The position numbers were made by a program, and so were the translations under genes. From positions 1 through 64,000 of the forward strand of contig CADBXF010000008.1 in assembly GCA_902798585.1 (NCBI GenBank): a DNA stretch of 64,000 bases, in the 5' to 3' direction. The notes under the pieces are model-generated. The model saw nothing but the letters and a program-made list of their open reading frames with translations, was not told where the DNA came from and ran no database searches. Each line of letters begins with the position of its first letter. The stretch's first letter is position 1. The DNA is from an uncultured Lachnospiraceae bacterium (lineage in GTDB: Bacteria; Bacillota; Clostridia; Lachnospirales; Lachnospiraceae). Shown piece by piece: positions 62,940 through 64,000 of this stretch.

Positions 62940-64000
62940 TCAATCCGCTACGAACTTCTTGATCTCTTCCCAGGCATCCTTCGTCTCGTAGCCGAGACGC
63001 CATGCGGAAACGCCCGCCAATTGATTCTCACGCGCGATGTTCATCTCTTTCTTGATGAACTCGGCGTCCTGAAGCCAGATTTGAATCAGACCGTCCGCGG
63101 AAGTGCGAAGCGCCGCATAGTTCAGACCGGTCTTCTCATCGATGGAGAACTTGGTGCCCGCCTGCTTGACATAAGAGCGCATAGCCTCCATTCCCTCTGC
63201 CGTGCTGCTGACTGTCGCATTGCCGTCGTCATCCGTCTTGGTCGTCCACTTGCGGGAGAAGAACGGAACGCCGAGAATCAGCTGGTTCGCGGGAACTTTC
63301 TTGAGCATGCCGTCAACGCCGTTCTTGACGAAGGAAAGCGAAGCCACAGGGCCGGCCGAGGTCGACTTCTTGTGATACTCGTCATAGCCCATGAAAATGA
63401 TATAGTCAACGCACTCCTTCTGAATATCCAGACGGTAGTACTCATTGAGCTTGTTCGGATAATAGTTGTCAGTGGAGATTGTCAGCCCCTTATCCTTGCA
63501 TGCGATATACAGCTCGCGCAGGAACTGCAGGAAATGGGGAGCCGAATCCTTCGTGATAAACTCGAAGTCGATATTGATGCCGTCCGCGCCGACACGCGTC
63601 ACCTCGCCGACCAGGTTCTTCACCAGGTTGTCGCGGTGTGCCGTGCTCGAGAGAACCTCGATTCCCGGTACGCCCTCGGCGAAGTCGTCGCACAGAGCCC
63701 AAACCTTCAGGCCTGCCTTATGCGCCGCATTGACATATTCCGTGCTCGCGAGCGAGCTGATGGTTCCGTCGACATTAATAATGCTGAACCATGTCGGCGA
63801 AATGACATTCATACATGACGCGCCCTTGATTCTGTCCGAAAAATCGGCGACGCCGGCTTTGCCGACCGAATGCCATGCCATGCTGACCTTCTTGCTCAGG
63901 CGGTGGTTTTCGTACGGCGCCTCTTCAACCTCTCCGAGAATCGTCGTCTCGGAGTATGTCGTCGTCTCGAGATTGTTGACATAACCGATTCGTCCGTCCT
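62940..64000 (-). CDS. GH18-family glycosidase, 5' part outside the window
   Basis: At least 353 residues; the frame is open to the window end, reading GRIGYVNNLETTTYSE before the domain, which resembles a linker or SH3-like end. The GH18 barrel shows SPTWFSII, the catalytic DGINIDFEF (DxxDxxE variant with Asn in the second Asp position) and IIFMGYDEYH. Firmicute homologues cleave peptidoglycan glycans in spore cortex (SleL-like) or chitin. Substrate unresolved. A Met at 63881 is internal and not the start. Confidence 0.85.
   Translation of the reverse strand, partial: DGRIGYVNNLETTTYSETTILGEVEEAPYENHRLSKKVSMAWHSVGKAGVADFSDRIKGASCMNVISPTWFSIINVDGTISSLASTEYVNAAHKAGLKVWALCDDFAEGVPGIEVLSSTAHRDNLVKNLVGEVTRVGADGINIDFEFITKDSAPHFLQFLRELYIACKDKGLTISTDNYYPNKLNEYYRLDIQKECVDYIIFMGYDEYHKKSTSAGPVASLSFVKNGVDGMLKKVPANQLILGVPFFSRKWTTKTDDDGNATVSSTAEGMEAMRSYVKQAGTKFSIDEKTGLNYAALRTSADGLIQIWLQDAEFIKKEMNIARENQLAGVSAWRLGYETKDAWEEIKKFVAD

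Noticed and set aside
1..64000. CRISPR array or rRNA operon
   Set aside because: No regularly spaced repeats with unique spacers and no rRNA sequence were seen.

Overview
The window reads as chromosomal DNA of a Gram-positive Firmicute, most likely of class Clostridia (Lachnospiraceae-like). The signs are strong AGGAGG-type ribosome binding sites, SecA with a zinc-binding tail, a RecD2 helicase without RecBC, a CvfB-type S1 protein, MreB, a HydE [FeFe]-hydrogenase maturase, several ECF sigma/anti-sigma pairs and a GH18 glycosidase. The species cannot be named from this window. Most of the DNA is fairly GC-rich. The block at about 17.4-31.3 kb is clearly more AT-rich. Most genes lie on the minus strand.

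Layout. 0-17.1 kb is mainly housekeeping: secA, a cluster of DnaA-box-like sites, an ECF sigma factor with a membrane partner and a related exported protein, trxB, a CPBP protease, cvfB, comF, a nucleotidyltransferase, recD2, mreB, a cold-shock gene with a long leader, and ptsI. At 17.3 kb lies a tRNA-Ala(CGC) gene. Its 3' end is duplicated exactly (45 bp) at 31.3 kb, which bounds a 14-kb integrative island. The island carries a replication-initiator-like gene, a sigma-controlled operon (ECF sigma, membrane partner, C39-like secreted cysteine protease, two small exported proteins, two FtsX-type permeases, one ABC ATPase), an AlbA_2/Schlafen-type regulator, a repressor, an excisionase and a tyrosine recombinase. 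Beyond attR is what looks like the decayed left end of a second, related element.

31.7-33.4 kb holds another sigma/anti-sigma pair. 33.4-46.4 kb is the most unusual part: one minus-strand operon of nine genes between a good promoter (46.37-46.40 kb) and a strong terminator (33.45 kb). In order of transcription it encodes a helix-hairpin-helix/PASTA protein, a coiled-coil protein, two small proteins that share a conserved domain with the first one, a disordered Arg/Gly repeat protein, two TPR-like proteins, a 1503-residue protein with a DUF4157-like HExxH N-terminus and a zinc-phospholipase-like central motif, and an Amidase_2-like protein. No injection-system tube, sheath or baseplate gene is visible. 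I propose it as a candidate undescribed multiprotein assembly that carries wall- and membrane-directed enzymes.

47-64 kb has a two-component system, a GH27 alpha-galactosidase, a TetM-like GTPase fused to a Rae1/YacP-type NYN nuclease, a chimeric fragment of a methylguanine methyltransferase gene, several surface or membrane proteins, an esterase, a DUF937 protein, hydE, a YdcF protein, an alanyl-tRNA editing protein that seems to lack the segment with its zinc cysteine, and a GH18 protein cut by the window end.
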